Part shown: positions 32,976 through 42,107 of the stretch, piece by piece
How the letters are laid out: the number at the start of each line of letters is the position of its first letter
Position numbering within the stretch: the stretch's first letter is position 1
NCBI RefSeq assembly: GCF_000719975.1
Contig: NZ_JOIJ01000010.1
Span: 156,832 to 220,831 of the forward strand
DNA: 64,000 bases
Source: Prauserella rugosa
GTDB lineage: Bacteria; Actinomycetota; Actinomycetes; Mycobacteriales; Pseudonocardiaceae
Reading direction: 5' to 3'
Notes under the pieces: generated by a model
Seen by the model: only the letters and a program-made list of their open reading frames with translations
Told to the model about the DNA's origin: nothing
The model's database searches: none
Program-made: the position numbers and the translations under genes

Positions 32976-34006
32976 TCGCTGATGCACCGCTCCCTGTTGA
33001 CCGGCGCGACCTCGGAGTGGATCGGCTCCTGCATCAGGCCGGGAATCCGGACGTTGCCGCCCGCACTGCACAGGAAGAAGTTGAACCACGAGCCGTAGTC
33101 GGCGGTGGCGGCCATCTTCCTGGCCTTCTCCGGCAGGAACTGGATGAAGTGCTCCACGACCTGCTCACTGTCGTTGAGGTTGCCGGTGAGCTCACCGAGC
33201 GCCTTGATGTCCTTCTTCAGCGGCTCGCGGCCCTCCTGGAGCAGACCGGAGGTGGTCTGCGCCAGGCCGCCGAGCGCCTCGATCGACTGGCCGATCGGCT
33301 CCCGGTCGGACGCCAGCCCCGACACGAGCTTCTGCAGCCGCACGATCAGCTGGTCCAGCTGCGGCGTTCGCTCGTTGATCGTGGTCAGCACCGAGTTGAG
33401 GTTGTTGATCACCTGCCCGATCACCTGGTCCTTCTCGGCGATCGTGGTGGTCAGCGACGCGGTGTGCTGCAGCAGGCTCTCCACCGTGCCGCCCTCGCCC
33501 TGCAGGACCTGGATGATCTCGTACGACAGCTTGTTCACGTCGTCCGGCGAGAGCGCGCGGAACAGCGGCTTGAAGCCGTTGAACAGCTCGTTCAGGTCCA
33601 ACGCGGGCGTGGTGCGTTCGAGCGGGATCGTGTCGCCCGGCTCCAGCGTGCCACCCGGCGTGCCGTCGCCCTGTTCCAGCGAGATGTAGCGCTGGCCGAC
33701 GAGGTTGCGGTACTTGATCGTCGCCTCGACGCCGGCGGGCAGTCGCCTGCCCTGTTCGACGTCGAACTCGACCTCGGCGTGCCTGCGGTCGACGATGTTG
33801 ACCGACTTGACCTGCCCGACCCGCACGCCCGCGATGCGGACGTCGTCGTTGGGGATGACCATCGTCGCGTCGGTGAACCGGGCCTTGTACGTCGCGGTGT
33901 CCCCGAGGTTCACGTTCGCGATGCTGATCGCGAGCACGCCGGTCAGCATCACCGTCACGGCGATGAACACCCCGAGCTTGACCAGTGGTGCGGCGAGTCC
34001 ACGCAT
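32972..34006 (-). CDS. mceB: MCE family protein MceB
   Basis: 344 aa. The anchor (LVKLGVFIAVTVMLTGVLAI) precedes the MCE domain (NDDVRIAGVRVGQVKSVNIV...VGQRYISLEQGDG) and the helical region (TTIAEKDQVIGQVINNLN). The C-terminal segment FLCSAGGNVRIPG resembles the corresponding end of mceC. Its ATG shares one base with the TAA of mceA (TAATG). Confidence 0.92.
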   Translation of the reverse strand: MRGLAAPLVKLGVFIAVTVMLTGVLAISIANVNLGDTATYKARFTDATMVIPNDDVRIAGVRVGQVKSVNIVDRRHAEVEFDVEQGRRLPAGVEATIKYRNLVGQRYISLEQGDGTPGGTLEPGDTIPLERTTPALDLNELFNGFKPLFRALSPDDVNKLSYEIIQVLQGEGGTVESLLQHTASLTTTIAEKDQVIGQVINNLNSVLTTINERTPQLDQLIVRLQKLVSGLASDREPIGQSIEALGGLAQTTSGLLQEGREPLKKDIKALGELTGNLNDSEQVVEHFIQFLPEKARKMAATADYGSWFNFFLCSAGGNVRIPGLMQEPIHSEVAPVNRERCISE

Positions 34007-35361
34007 TATTCGACCGTCACCTCCGCTCCTCGGTACATCGGCGCCATGAGCAGCGCGCCCCAGCCGGGCACCTCGTCAGCGTCCATGCCGATCTGCGGGC
34101 CGGTCAGCTGCGAGATCAGGCGCAGCTCGCCGGGCGAACCCGCCGGGTCACCCGCGCTCAGGCCGGGAGCGGCCGAGCCGCCGCCGGTGTTGTATCCGCC
34201 GGCGTCGGCCATGTTGTTCGCCGGGTTGAGGCCGTCGTTGACCGAGCGGGCTGGCGGCGGTGCCGTGCTGCCGTCCTGCACCGGGCCGTCCGGCGGGTAC
34301 TGCGGGAACGGGTCGGGCCGCTCGGCGAAGTCGTAGCACCGCGGACCACGGTGGTCGTTCCACTCCGGTTCGTCCTGGCCGGGCAGGTACGGACCGCGGT
34401 TGGTGGTGATCTCCAACGTCGCGTGCAGACCTGGCTTGTTGGTGCCCTTGCCGAAGGCCTTGTCGATCCTCGGCACGAGCTCGGCCATCTGCCCCAGGAA
34501 GCACGGATAGCCGGGCGCGTACTTGGCCAGCAGTTCCGCCGTCGGCCGTGCCGTCTTGCCGAGCTGGATGAGGTTCTGCGAGTTGGCCTCCAGCCACGAC
34601 TGCAGGTCCGTCGAGGCACCGGTGACGCTGCTGTACACCTTCTGCAGGCCCTCCTGCTTCTCCACGATCGTCTTGCTCGTGGTCGTCAGGTTCTCCAGCG
34701 TGTGCACCAGGTCCGGCGTGACGTCCGAGAGGTTGTGCGAGAACTTCGCCAGCTCACGCAGGTTCTCCTGCAGCTTCGGCACGTGCGGGTTCAGCTCGCC
34801 CAGGTACTCACCCAGTTCGGAAATGGTGTCGCCGAGGTCCTCGCCGCGGCCCTGCAACGCGGTCGAGATCGCGGTCAACGTGCTGGAGAGCTTCTGCGGC
34901 TGCACGGCCTGCAACACCGGCATCAGGTCCTCGAACGCCTGCTCCAGCTCGATGGCGTTGCGCGTGCGGTCCTGCGGGATGACATCGCCCGAGCGCAGCG
35001 GCTCGGCCGAGGAGCCATCCGGGATCTCCAGGTCGACGTAGCGCTCACCGAACAGCGTCTTCGGCAGGAACCGCGCCGACACGTCCGAGGGCACGAGCTG
35101 GGCGTGCTCCGGGTCGAGGTTCAGCGTCAACGTCGTGCCGTCGACCCTCGGCGTGATCTCGCCGACCCGGCCCACGATGAGCCCGCGCACCTTGACGTCG
35201 GAGTTCTCCGACAGCTGGTTACCGACCTGGTCGGCCTCGAGCGTCACGTCGACGTAGTCGGTGAACGCCTTGTTGTAGATGGCCACGCTCAGCGCGACAC
35301 CGCCGACCATCAACGCGACCAGCAGCAGTCCGAGGAGCCTGCGACGAAGTGTTGCCATCAT
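34006..35361 (-). CDS. mceA: MCE family protein MceA
   Basis: 451 aa. Anchor (LLGLLLVALMVGGVALSVAI), MCE domain (NSDVKVRGLIVGRVGEITP...FGERYVDLEIPDG), helical region and a long Pro/Gly-rich C-terminal tail. The C-terminal part contains two cysteines (YPCFLGQ, PRCYDF) as in other MceA proteins. The start ATG at 35361 overlaps the yrbE stop by 4 bp, and a second ATG follows immediately. Confidence 0.92.
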   Translation of the reverse strand: MMATLRRRLLGLLLVALMVGGVALSVAIYNKAFTDYVDVTLEADQVGNQLSENSDVKVRGLIVGRVGEITPRVDGTTLTLNLDPEHAQLVPSDVSARFLPKTLFGERYVDLEIPDGSSAEPLRSGDVIPQDRTRNAIELEQAFEDLMPVLQAVQPQKLSSTLTAISTALQGRGEDLGDTISELGEYLGELNPHVPKLQENLRELAKFSHNLSDVTPDLVHTLENLTTTSKTIVEKQEGLQKVYSSVTGASTDLQSWLEANSQNLIQLGKTARPTAELLAKYAPGYPCFLGQMAELVPRIDKAFGKGTNKPGLHATLEITTNRGPYLPGQDEPEWNDHRGPRCYDFAERPDPFPQYPPDGPVQDGSTAPPPARSVNDGLNPANNMADAGGYNTGGGSAAPGLSAGDPAGSPGELRLISQLTGPQIGMDADEVPGWGALLMAPMYRGAEVTVE

Positions 35362-36206
35362 CCCGCGATCCTCACCGTCGTGTCGGTCCCCCAGAGGGCG
35401 AACCCGATGAAGAAGTTGACCACCGCGACCGTGACGATCGACAACCGCACCGCACGGCCGACGGCCACACCCACACCCGCGGGGCCGCCGCTGGCCTTGT
35501 AGCCGTAGTAGCAGTGCGTGAGGATGATCAGGACGCTGAAGATCAGCACCTTGATGAACGAATACAGCACGTCCTGCGGTGGCAGGAACATGTCGAAGTA
35601 GTGGTCATAGGTGCCCGCCGACTGTCCGTAGACATAGATCACCACCGTTCTCGACGCGATGTACGAGGCCATCAGGCCGATCACGTACAGCGGGATGACG
35701 GCGACGAATCCCGCGATGATCCGCGTCGTCACCAGGTACGGCAGGCTCGGCACTGCCATCACCTCGAGCGCGTCGATCTCCTCGGAGATCCGCATCGCGC
35801 CGAGCTGGGCGGTGAAGCCCGAACCGACCGTCGCCGACAACGCCAGCCCCGCGATCAGCGGGGCGATCTCGCGTGTGTTGAAGAACGACGTCAGAAAGCC
35901 CGTGAACGCCGACGTGCCGATCGAGTCCAGCGCCGAGAAGCCCTGCAGGCCCACCAGCACACCGGTGAACAGCGTCAGGCCCACCATCACGCCGACGGTG
36001 CCGCCGATCAGCGCGAGCGAGCCCGAACCGAAGCTCACCTCGGCGAGCAGGCGCAGCACTTCCTTCGAGTACCGCCGGATCGTTCTCGGCGCCCACGCGA
36101 GGGCGCGGATGTAGAACGACATCTGGTCGCCGAGATCGTCCAGCGTCTCGAGCGGGCGGTTCGCGATCTTCTTCGCGCGCTGGGTCACTTGGGTCCGTGG
36201 AGTCAT
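35358..36206 (-). CDS. yrbEB: MlaE/YrbE-type ABC transporter permease B
   Basis: 282 aa with five or six membrane segments. The MlaE family stretches GLALSATVGSGFTAQLGAMRISEEIDALEVM and RIIAGFVAVIPLYVIG are evident; the EEIDAL segment is the cytoplasmic coupling region to the ATPase. It pairs with the permease gene 3 bp upstream, and the two would form the inner-membrane channel of the Mce importer. Confidence 0.94.
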   Translation of the reverse strand: MTPRTQVTQRAKKIANRPLETLDDLGDQMSFYIRALAWAPRTIRRYSKEVLRLLAEVSFGSGSLALIGGTVGVMVGLTLFTGVLVGLQGFSALDSIGTSAFTGFLTSFFNTREIAPLIAGLALSATVGSGFTAQLGAMRISEEIDALEVMAVPSLPYLVTTRIIAGFVAVIPLYVIGLMASYIASRTVVIYVYGQSAGTYDHYFDMFLPPQDVLYSFIKVLIFSVLIILTHCYYGYKASGGPAGVGVAVGRAVRLSIVTVAVVNFFIGFALWGTDTTVRIAG

Positions 36207-36209
36207 CGG

Positions 36210-36998
36210 TCAGTCCAACTTCGGCGGGACGAGCTGCAGGTAGATCAACGTCATGACGGTGTTGACCACGAAAAGCAGCAGGAACGTGATGACGACGGAC
36301 TGGTTGACCGCGTCCCCGACGCCCTTCGGCCCCGGCGGCGGGTTCAGGCCCCGGTACGCGGCCACGACCGCGGCCAGGAAACCGAAGATGAGGGCCTTGA
36401 GCTCGCCCACCCACAGGTCGGGCAGCTGGGCCAAGGCGGAGAAGCTCGCCAGGTACGCACCCGGCGTGCCGTCCTGGAGGATGACGTTGAAGAAGTAGCC
36501 ACCGAGCACGCCGATGACGCTGACCATGCCGTTGAGCAGCACCGCGACGAGCATGCACGCCAGCACCCTGGGGACCACGAGGCGCTGCACGGCCGAGACG
36601 CCGAGCACCTCCATGGCGTCGATCTCCTCGCGGATGGTGCGCGCGCCGATGTCGGCGCAGATCGCCGAACCGCCCGCACCCGCCACCAGCAGCGCCGTCA
36701 CCAGCGGCGCGGCCTGCTGCACGGTCGCGAGCACGCTGCCCGCACCCGTGTAGGACTGCGCACCCAGCTGGCTCGCCAACGACCCGAACTGCAGCGAGAT
36801 GATCGCGCCGAACGGGATCGCCACCAGCGCGGTCGGCAGGATCGTCACACTGGCGATGAACCACGCCTGCTGGATGAACTCGCGCAGCTGGAACGGCCGC
36901 TGGAAGATGCCACGGCCGACGTCGAGACCGAGGGCGAAGAGCTTGCCGGTTTCGCGGAGCATCCCGAGGCCGGGAACCGTACCGGCACGAGCGCTCAT
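36210..36998 (-). CDS. yrbEA: MlaE/YrbE-type ABC transporter permease A
   Basis: 262 aa from ATG 36998 (MSARAGTVPGLG), which overlaps the ATPase stop (ATGA). Family stretches are LVAGAGGSAICADIGARTIREEIDAMEVLG and VPRVLACMLVAVLLNGMVSVIG. Multi-pass membrane protein; forms a heterodimer with the following permease. Confidence 0.94.
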   Translation of the reverse strand: MSARAGTVPGLGMLRETGKLFALGLDVGRGIFQRPFQLREFIQQAWFIASVTILPTALVAIPFGAIISLQFGSLASQLGAQSYTGAGSVLATVQQAAPLVTALLVAGAGGSAICADIGARTIREEIDAMEVLGVSAVQRLVVPRVLACMLVAVLLNGMVSVIGVLGGYFFNVILQDGTPGAYLASFSALAQLPDLWVGELKALIFGFLAAVVAAYRGLNPPPGPKGVGDAVNQSVVITFLLLFVVNTVMTLIYLQLVPPKLD

Positions 36999-38146
36999 CG
37001 CCCGCCTCGCCGAGGCCGCAGCGGAGGGGTGGCACCCGTCTGCTCCGCGGGCCACTGTCTCTCGGTCGGCAGGTTCGCGACGTCGTCGGCGGGCAGGTTG
37101 CCGCGGTGCGGCGGCAACGCCGAGCCCGCGGTGACGGCGGGCTCCGGGATGCCGTAGTGCCTGCGCTCCTCCGGGGTGAGGGAGGCGATGATGCCCTCCC
37201 GAGCCGCCTCGGGCAGCGTGTGCAGGATCTTCACCACCCGGTCCTTACGGCGCACGGCGCCCTGCCGCACCGGCAGACCTGGCGTGGGCTGCAACTGCGG
37301 CACGATGCCGCGCACGTCCTCGGTGGACCCGTCGTGGTGGCCGGCCTCGGCCTGGGCCTGCTCGAGCGCCATCTGCGCCGAGTCCTTCTCCTCGCTCATG
37401 CCGATGGGGCCGAGCCTGCGGCCGTTGAGGAACTGCTCGACGACCGGCTCGTCCGAGGTCAGCAGCACCTCGCGCGGGCCGAACATCACCAGCTCCTTGC
37501 GGAACAGCATGCCGATGTTGTCCGGCACCGTCCTGGCGAGGTTGATGTTGTGCGTGACGATGAGGATCGTCGCGTCGATCTGCGCGTTCAGGTCGATCAG
37601 CAACTGCGACAGATACGCCGTGCGCACCGGGTCGAGGCCGGAGTCCGGCTCGTCGCACAGAATGATCTCCGGGTCCAGCACCAGGGCGCGGGCCAGACCC
37701 GCCCGCTTACGCATACCGCCGGAGATCTCGCCGGGGAGCTTGTCCTCGGCACCCGACAAACCCGTCATGTCGAGCTTCTCGAGCACGATCTTGCGAATCT
37801 CGGTTTCCGACTTCTTCGTGTGCTCGCGCAGCGGGAACGCCACGTTGTCGTAGAGATTCATCGACCCGAACAGCGCGCCGTCCTGGAACAGCACCCCGAA
37901 GAGCTTGCGGGTCTCGTAGAGCTTGCGCTCCGAGCACGTGACGATGTCGGTGCCGTTGATGGTGCACGACCCCTTGTCGGGCTTGAGCAGGCCGATCATG
38001 GACTTCAGGAACACCGACTTACCGGTACCCGACGGCCCGAGCATCACCGACACTTCCCCAGGCGGCAGGTTCAGCGTCACGTCACGCCAGATGGCCTGCT
38101 TGCCGAAGGACTTGGTCAAGCCCTCGATGACCACCTCGGCACCCAT
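36995..38146 (-). CDS. mceG: Mce transporter ATPase (MceG/Mkl)
   Basis: 383 aa cytoplasmic ATPase energising lipid uptake. Walker A GPSGTGKS, the Q-loop in GVLFQDGALFG, the signature ISGGMRKRAGLARAL, Walker B IILCDEPDSGLDP and the H-loop VTHN are all present. A C-terminal extension of about 130 residues is typical of actinobacterial Mkl. The ATG at 38146 has AGGAGG 7 nt upstream. First gene of an operon running to 26248. In M. tuberculosis the orphan mkl occupies the same place between rplL and rpoB. Confidence 0.94.
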   Translation of the reverse strand: MGAEVVIEGLTKSFGKQAIWRDVTLNLPPGEVSVMLGPSGTGKSVFLKSMIGLLKPDKGSCTINGTDIVTCSERKLYETRKLFGVLFQDGALFGSMNLYDNVAFPLREHTKKSETEIRKIVLEKLDMTGLSGAEDKLPGEISGGMRKRAGLARALVLDPEIILCDEPDSGLDPVRTAYLSQLLIDLNAQIDATILIVTHNINLARTVPDNIGMLFRKELVMFGPREVLLTSDEPVVEQFLNGRRLGPIGMSEEKDSAQMALEQAQAEAGHHDGSTEDVRGIVPQLQPTPGLPVRQGAVRRKDRVVKILHTLPEAAREGIIASLTPEERRHYGIPEPAVTAGSALPPHRGNLPADDVANLPTERQWPAEQTGATPPLRPRRGGR

Positions 38147-38444
38147 CGCACCCTCCTGGAGCGGTTCCGCGGCCGCGGCCCGAGCGCGGGTGCCTGCGTG
38201 TCGCGAGGCAGCACCGCCAGGTCCGCAGCGTCTTCCTTCTACGAGCAACGACCGACGCCCGCACAAGTTACTCACTGGTTCACACCCGAATGCCGCACCC
38301 GGGGTAATCCCGAACACAGACCGTGTGATGTGGATCTGCAAGGTAACCCACGGCCCATCCCGGATACGAGGAGCACTCCCTCGAATGTGAGAAATCGACA
38401 CGCCGCGTACACGAAGCAGGCACATCCACCCATTCCGGGATACG
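38147..38444 (-). promoter_or_regulatory. Upstream region of the mce operon
   Basis: About 300 bp between the mceG start and the rplL terminator, with no gene. Two similar direct elements, ATCCCGGATACGA (38357-38369) and ATTCCGGGATACGA (38432-38445), lie 75 bp apart and could be regulator sites. No promoter hexamers are convincing by eye. Confidence 0.35.
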
Positions 38445-38484
38445 AAAAAAGCGGGCGGACATCGCGTGGATGTCCGCCCGCTTT
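38445..38484 (-). terminator. Terminator after rplL
   Basis: A 16-bp perfect stem (38448-38463 with 38469-38484) has a 5-nt loop and, on the minus strand, ends in a run of six T. Classic intrinsic terminator, 35 bp past rplL. Confidence 0.93.
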
Positions 38485-38518
38485 CGCGGTGAATCAAGCG
38501 CCCGAAAGGGGCGTCAGA

Positions 38519-38911
38519 TCACTTGAGCGAGACCTTGCCGCCGGCCTCCTCGAGCTTGGCCTTGGCGGCCTCGGCGGCCTCCTTGTCGACCTTCTCGAGC
38601 AGCGGCTTCGGGGCGCCCTCGACGAGCTCCTTGGCCTCCTTCAGGCCGAGGCCCGAGATGACCTCGCGCACGACCTTGATGACCTGGATCTTCTTGTCGC
38701 CGGCGTCCTCGAGGACGACGTCGAACTCGTCCTGCTCCTCGGCGGCGGCAGCGCCCTCGCCGCCACCCGGGGCGGCGGCCACGACCTGGGCGGCCGGGGC
38801 GGCGGCGGTGACGTCGAAGGTCTCCTCGAACTTGGTCACGAACTCGGACAGCTCAAGCAGCGTCAGCTCCTTGAAGGCGTCGAGCAGTTCGTCGGTGCTC
38901 ATCTTCGCCAT
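38519..38911 (-). CDS. rplL: 50S ribosomal protein L7/L12
   Basis: bL12 (130 aa) forms the stalk that recruits translation factors. The N-terminal dimerisation helices ([21 protein letters not shown]), alanine-rich hinge and C-terminal domain ([36 protein letters not shown]) are complete. The ATG at 38911 has GGAAGGA upstream. It follows rplJ by 52 bp. Confidence 0.97.
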   Translation of the reverse strand: MAKMSTDELLDAFKELTLLELSEFVTKFEETFDVTAAAPAAQVVAAAPGGGEGAAAAEEQDEFDVVLEDAGDKKIQVIKVVREVISGLGLKEAKELVEGAPKPLLEKVDKEAAEAAKAKLEEAGGKVSLK

Positions 38912-38963
38912 GGTGGCGTTCCTTCCTTGCGATCGACTCTGGGGTCGGGGGTGGATGTAGCGG

Positions 38964-39503
38964 TCAGCTCTCGGCGTCGGAGCCGGATTCGGACTTCTGC
39001 TTGTCCTCGAGCGCGGCGGCGGCACGGGCCATCTTCGACAGCGGCGCCTCGAACAGCGCGGCGGCCTGCGACAGCTTGGCCTTGAACGCACCCGCCGCCT
39101 TGGAGAGCAGCACGTCACGGCTCTCGAGGTCGGCGAGCTTCTCGATCTCGCTGACGCTCATCGAACGGCCATCCATGTAGCCGCCCTTGATGACGAGCGC
39201 GTTGTTGTCCTTCGCGAAGTTCTTCAACGCCTTCGCGGCCTCGACCGGCTCACCCTCGATGAAGGCGATGGCGGTCGGCCCGACGAAAAGCTCGTTGAGC
39301 TCCTCCACGCCCACCTCTTCGGCGGCGCGCTTCGTGAGCGTGTTCTTCGCGACCCGGTACTTCACGGTGGAGCCGAGAGCGCGGCGCAGCTCACCGAGCT
39401 GGGACACGGAGAGGCCGGAGTACTCGGTGATGACCGTGGCCGAGCTGTTGCGGAAGGAGTCCGCAATCTCGGCGACCGCCTCCACCTTCTCGGGCTTCGC
39501 CAT
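38964..39503 (-). CDS. rplJ: 50S ribosomal protein L10
   Basis: uL10 (179 aa) anchors L7/L12 dimers to 23S rRNA and, in many bacteria, represses its own operon through the leader. [17 protein letters not shown] and [17 protein letters not shown] are typical. ATG 39503 has GAGGAGG upstream. First gene of rplJ-rplL. Confidence 0.97.
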   Translation of the reverse strand: MAKPEKVEAVAEIADSFRNSSATVITEYSGLSVSQLGELRRALGSTVKYRVAKNTLTKRAAEEVGVEELNELFVGPTAIAFIEGEPVEAAKALKNFAKDNNALVIKGGYMDGRSMSVSEIEKLADLESRDVLLSKAAGAFKAKLSQAAALFEAPLSKMARAAAALEDKQKSESGSDAES

Positions 39504-39741
39504 GGTCGCCTCCTCTCTTGGCTGGGGACCACTGGCGCGCCCGTCGCCACCCTGGAAACGACAAACGCCCCGGCGCGGCGGCTCGGTGGCCAGCACAGCA
39601 GGCGCGGGGCGTCAAGACACGCGGGTAGCGTGGTGAGTCCTCGTTCCTCCTGCGCGGGCCGCCGCCGTGTCCGGCGGGCCTTCGTTCCCGAGGTAACCCC
39701 GGGAAGACCAGCGGTCTTCGGTAGAACCAGCGAAAACTATA
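39504..39741 (-). promoter_or_regulatory. rplJ leader, probable L10(L12)4 autoregulatory leader, with -10 element
   Basis: A -10-like TATAGT (39736-39741, minus strand) would give a leader of about 220 nt. It contains the segment CCGAAGACCGCTGGTCTTC, resembling the L10-binding kink-turn of rplJ leaders, then hairpins TTCCCG...CGGGAA and CCGCCG-GACA-CGGCGG, and an 8-bp stem ACGCCCCG/CGGGGCGT nearer the gene. The match is by eye only. The + strand promoter of the gene at 39822 must lie in the remaining 80 bp. Confidence 0.5.
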
Positions 39742-39821
39742 CGCCCACCCTCCCGCGCGTCTGCGACAGGGTCTGCGCGAGGCACTCCCGAACGCGGACC
39801 GTGAGCAGGCATCATGGGTCC

Positions 39822-40973
39822 GTGACCGAGCAGCGACCCGACCCGGCATCCGGCGAACCCGGCGAATCCGCCGACCCCGCGGGCGCGGCGGGCGACACCC
39901 CGACCCCACCCTCGGGCACGGACCTGGCGGGGCTTGCGGACCACTCCGGCCCGACGGAACAGGCTGGCGCCGACGCCACGGCGTCCGGGCCGTCGGCGGG
40001 GTCCGGGCCGTCGGCGGGGTCCGGTGCGGCCGAGCCGTCGAGCGCCGAGATCCAGCCGGGCGGGGGCGCGCAGCCGGGCGGGGGCGCGCAGCCGGGCGGG
40101 GGTGCGCAGCCGGTCGATCCGGAACAGCTGCGTCAGTTCCAGCAGTTCCAGCAGTTCCAGGAATTCCTCAAGTTCCAGCAGGCGCAGCAGGAGCAGGGCG
40201 GTGCCGTCGTCCCCTCGCCGCAGCATCCGCCTGCGCCGTACCAGCCCGCCAGCCCACCGGCGGCGCCGTCGCAGCAGTACCCCGCGGCTCATCAGGCACC
40301 GTCCGGCGCGGTGACGACGGCCGATCCGCGGGAGCTCGAACGCCGCCCCGACGACCGGCCGCGCAGGCGCCCGCCGCGGTGGCTCGTGTGGCTGGGCAAG
40401 AAGGTCCTGGCGTGGCTGATCGCCATCCTGCTGTTGGCGCTCGCCGCCACGTGGGCCTACAACCACTTCTTCGGCGACTCGGGCGACGGCAAGACGACCG
40501 AGGAGTACGCCCAGGAAGGCGGCGGCACCTACCGCACCAACGAACTGCTGTCCGACGAGCCGTACGAGGCCGTCCGGCAGGTCTACGACGCGATCGCCCA
40601 GGACGACCCGACGACGGGCGAACCGCTCGTGGACAAGGCGTGCGGACGGTTCGCCGAACGCACCCAGCAGCGCTTCGCCGAGAACCTCGGGTTCGGCGAC
40701 TGCAAGGAGGCGGTGCTCGCGCTGCACGAGCAGGTCACGCACGTCAACGACTACGCCGAGTCGGTCTACGCCCGCGGATACCTGCCGAACTCGAACGAGG
40801 AACGGATCGACTCGTGCTCGTTCACGATCAAGGGCGGTCCCGCGCTCGGCACGTTCGTGGTCACCAAGCAGGATTACGCGGGCCAGTGGCTGATCACCGG
40901 CCACGAACCGGGCCCGAAAACGTGCCCCGGCACGTCAGGATCGCCCAACTCGCAGCGCAACAACGCCAACTAA
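39822..40973 (+). CDS. Low-complexity single-pass membrane protein of unknown function
   Basis: 383 aa. About 190 residues of Pro/Gly/Ala/Gln-rich sequence include an exact threefold heptad-like repeat (QPGGGA) encoded by an 18-bp tandem repeat near 40062-40115 and a FQQFQQFQEFLKFQQAQQEQ stretch. A basic patch, a membrane helix (VLAWLIAILLLALAATWAY) and a C-terminal extracytoplasmic domain with three cysteines follow (KACGRF, GDCKEAV, SCSFTIK). The start GTG at 39822 (VTEQRPDP) lacks a clear ribosome-binding site and is uncertain. It lies between rplJ and rplA on the opposite strand. Confidence 0.75.
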   Translation: MTEQRPDPASGEPGESADPAGAAGDTPTPPSGTDLAGLADHSGPTEQAGADATASGPSAGSGPSAGSGAAEPSSAEIQPGGGAQPGGGAQPGGGAQPVDPEQLRQFQQFQQFQEFLKFQQAQQEQGGAVVPSPQHPPAPYQPASPPAAPSQQYPAAHQAPSGAVTTADPRELERRPDDRPRRRPPRWLVWLGKKVLAWLIAILLLALAATWAYNHFFGDSGDGKTTEEYAQEGGGTYRTNELLSDEPYEAVRQVYDAIAQDDPTTGEPLVDKACGRFAERTQQRFAENLGFGDCKEAVLALHEQVTHVNDYAESVYARGYLPNSNEERIDSCSFTIKGGPALGTFVVTKQDYAGQWLITGHEPGPKTCPGTSGSPNSQRNNAN

Positions 40974-40976
40974 CCC

Positions 40977-41250
40977 CGTGTCGCGCCCTCCGGGGCCCGT
41001 GTTGCGCCCTCAGGCGAGCGTGTTGCGGATCCCGGGGCGCGTGTCGCACCCCCAGGGAGCCGTGTTGCACGCCCCGGGGCCCGTGTTGCACGCCCAGGGA
41101 GCGGTGTTGCGGTTTCGGGACCCCGTGATGCATCCGGCGACCGCACCGCGCTCCCCCGGGTTCGCCCTCTCCGAGGCGCCAACACGAGCCCCCGAAGTGC
41201 CAACACGAACCCCGGAATCCGCAACACGGGCCCCCGAAGCCGCAACACGA
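40977..41250. repeat. 21-bp periodic intergenic repeat array (8 forward + 4 inverted units)
   Basis: Eight units on the plus strand start every 21 bp at 40977, 40998, 41019, 41040, 41061, 41082, 41103 and 41124. Each opens with CGTGTTGC or a one-base variant, followed by 12-13 bp rich in CCGGGG. Four inverted units (core GCAACACG) lie at 41180, 41201, 41222 and 41243 in the same 21-bp step and stop at the rplA terminator. It fills the gap between the convergent genes at 39822 and rplA. Only the core and the GGGG block are well conserved. Confidence 0.92.
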
Positions 41251-41289
41251 CGAGGGGCGGTTCACCCGTCACGGGTGAACCGCCCCTCG
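41251..41289 (-). terminator. Terminator after rplA
   Basis: An 18-bp perfect stem (41251-41268 with 41272-41289) around a 3-nt loop lies 15 bp past the rplA stop. It directly abuts the inverted half of the 21-bp array. Confidence 0.85.
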
Positions 41290-41304
41290 GCTGTGTTCTT
41301 CGCG

Positions 41305-42024
41305 TCAGGCCGCGGTGTCCTCGGCGAGGAGGTCGCGGGTACGCGTCGGGTCGACCGGGATGCCCGGGCCCATCGTCGTCGTGAAGGTGACCTTCTTGAT
41401 GTAGCGGCCCTTGGCGGCGGACGGCTTCGCACGCAGGATCTCGTCGAGAGCCGCGGCGTAGTTCTCCACCAGCTTCTCGGTGTCGAACGAGGCCTTGCCG
41501 ATCGCCAGGTGCAGGTTCGACTGCTTGTCGACGCGGAAGCTGACCTTACCGCCCTTGATCTCCGAGACGGCCTTGGTGACGTCCGGGGTGACGGTGCCGG
41601 TCTTGGGGTTCGGCATCAGGCCACGCGGGCCGAGGACGCGGGCCACGCGGCCCACCTTCGCCATCTGGTCCGGAGTCGCGATCGCGGCGTCGAACTCGAG
41701 CCAGCCACCCTGGATGCGCTCGATGAGGTCGTCGGAACCGACCACGTCGGCACCGGCGGCTTCGGCCTCGGAGGCCTTGTCACCGGTGGCGAAAACAGCG
41801 ACGCGGACGATTTTACCCGTGCCGTGCGGCAGGTTCACGGTGCCGCGGACCATCTGGTCCGCCTTGCGGGGGTCGACGCCGAGCCGCATCGCGACCTCGA
41901 CCGTGGGGTCCATCTTGACCCTGGACGTCTCCTTGGCCAGCTTCACCGCTTCGAGCGGCGAGTACAGCCTGTCCTGGTCGACGAGCTCGGCGGCCTGACG
42001 GTAGGCCTTGCTGCGCTTGGTCAT
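41305..42024 (-). CDS. rplA: 50S ribosomal protein L1
   Basis: uL1 (239 aa) forms the mobile L1 stalk that guides E-site tRNA out. [16 protein letters not shown] and [17 protein letters not shown] are typical. ATG 42024 has AAGGACA upstream; a longer upstream reading frame overlapping rplK is not the gene. It follows rplK by 83 bp. Confidence 0.97.
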   Translation of the reverse strand: MTKRSKAYRQAAELVDQDRLYSPLEAVKLAKETSRVKMDPTVEVAMRLGVDPRKADQMVRGTVNLPHGTGKIVRVAVFATGDKASEAEAAGADVVGSDDLIERIQGGWLEFDAAIATPDQMAKVGRVARVLGPRGLMPNPKTGTVTPDVTKAVSEIKGGKVSFRVDKQSNLHLAIGKASFDTEKLVENYAAALDEILRAKPSAAKGRYIKKVTFTTTMGPGIPVDPTRTRDLLAEDTAA

Positions 42025-42107
42025 GCTCTGTCCTTCGATAAGAGGTGGATCAGTTGTGGTGCGGGCCAGCGCCTGGCCCTTCCACGGCGGCCTCGCGGGG
42101 AGGCGAC

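Noticed and set aside
40977..41250. CRISPR array
   Set aside because: Units are contiguous with no constant repeat separated by unique spacers of spacer length, and no cas gene is present.
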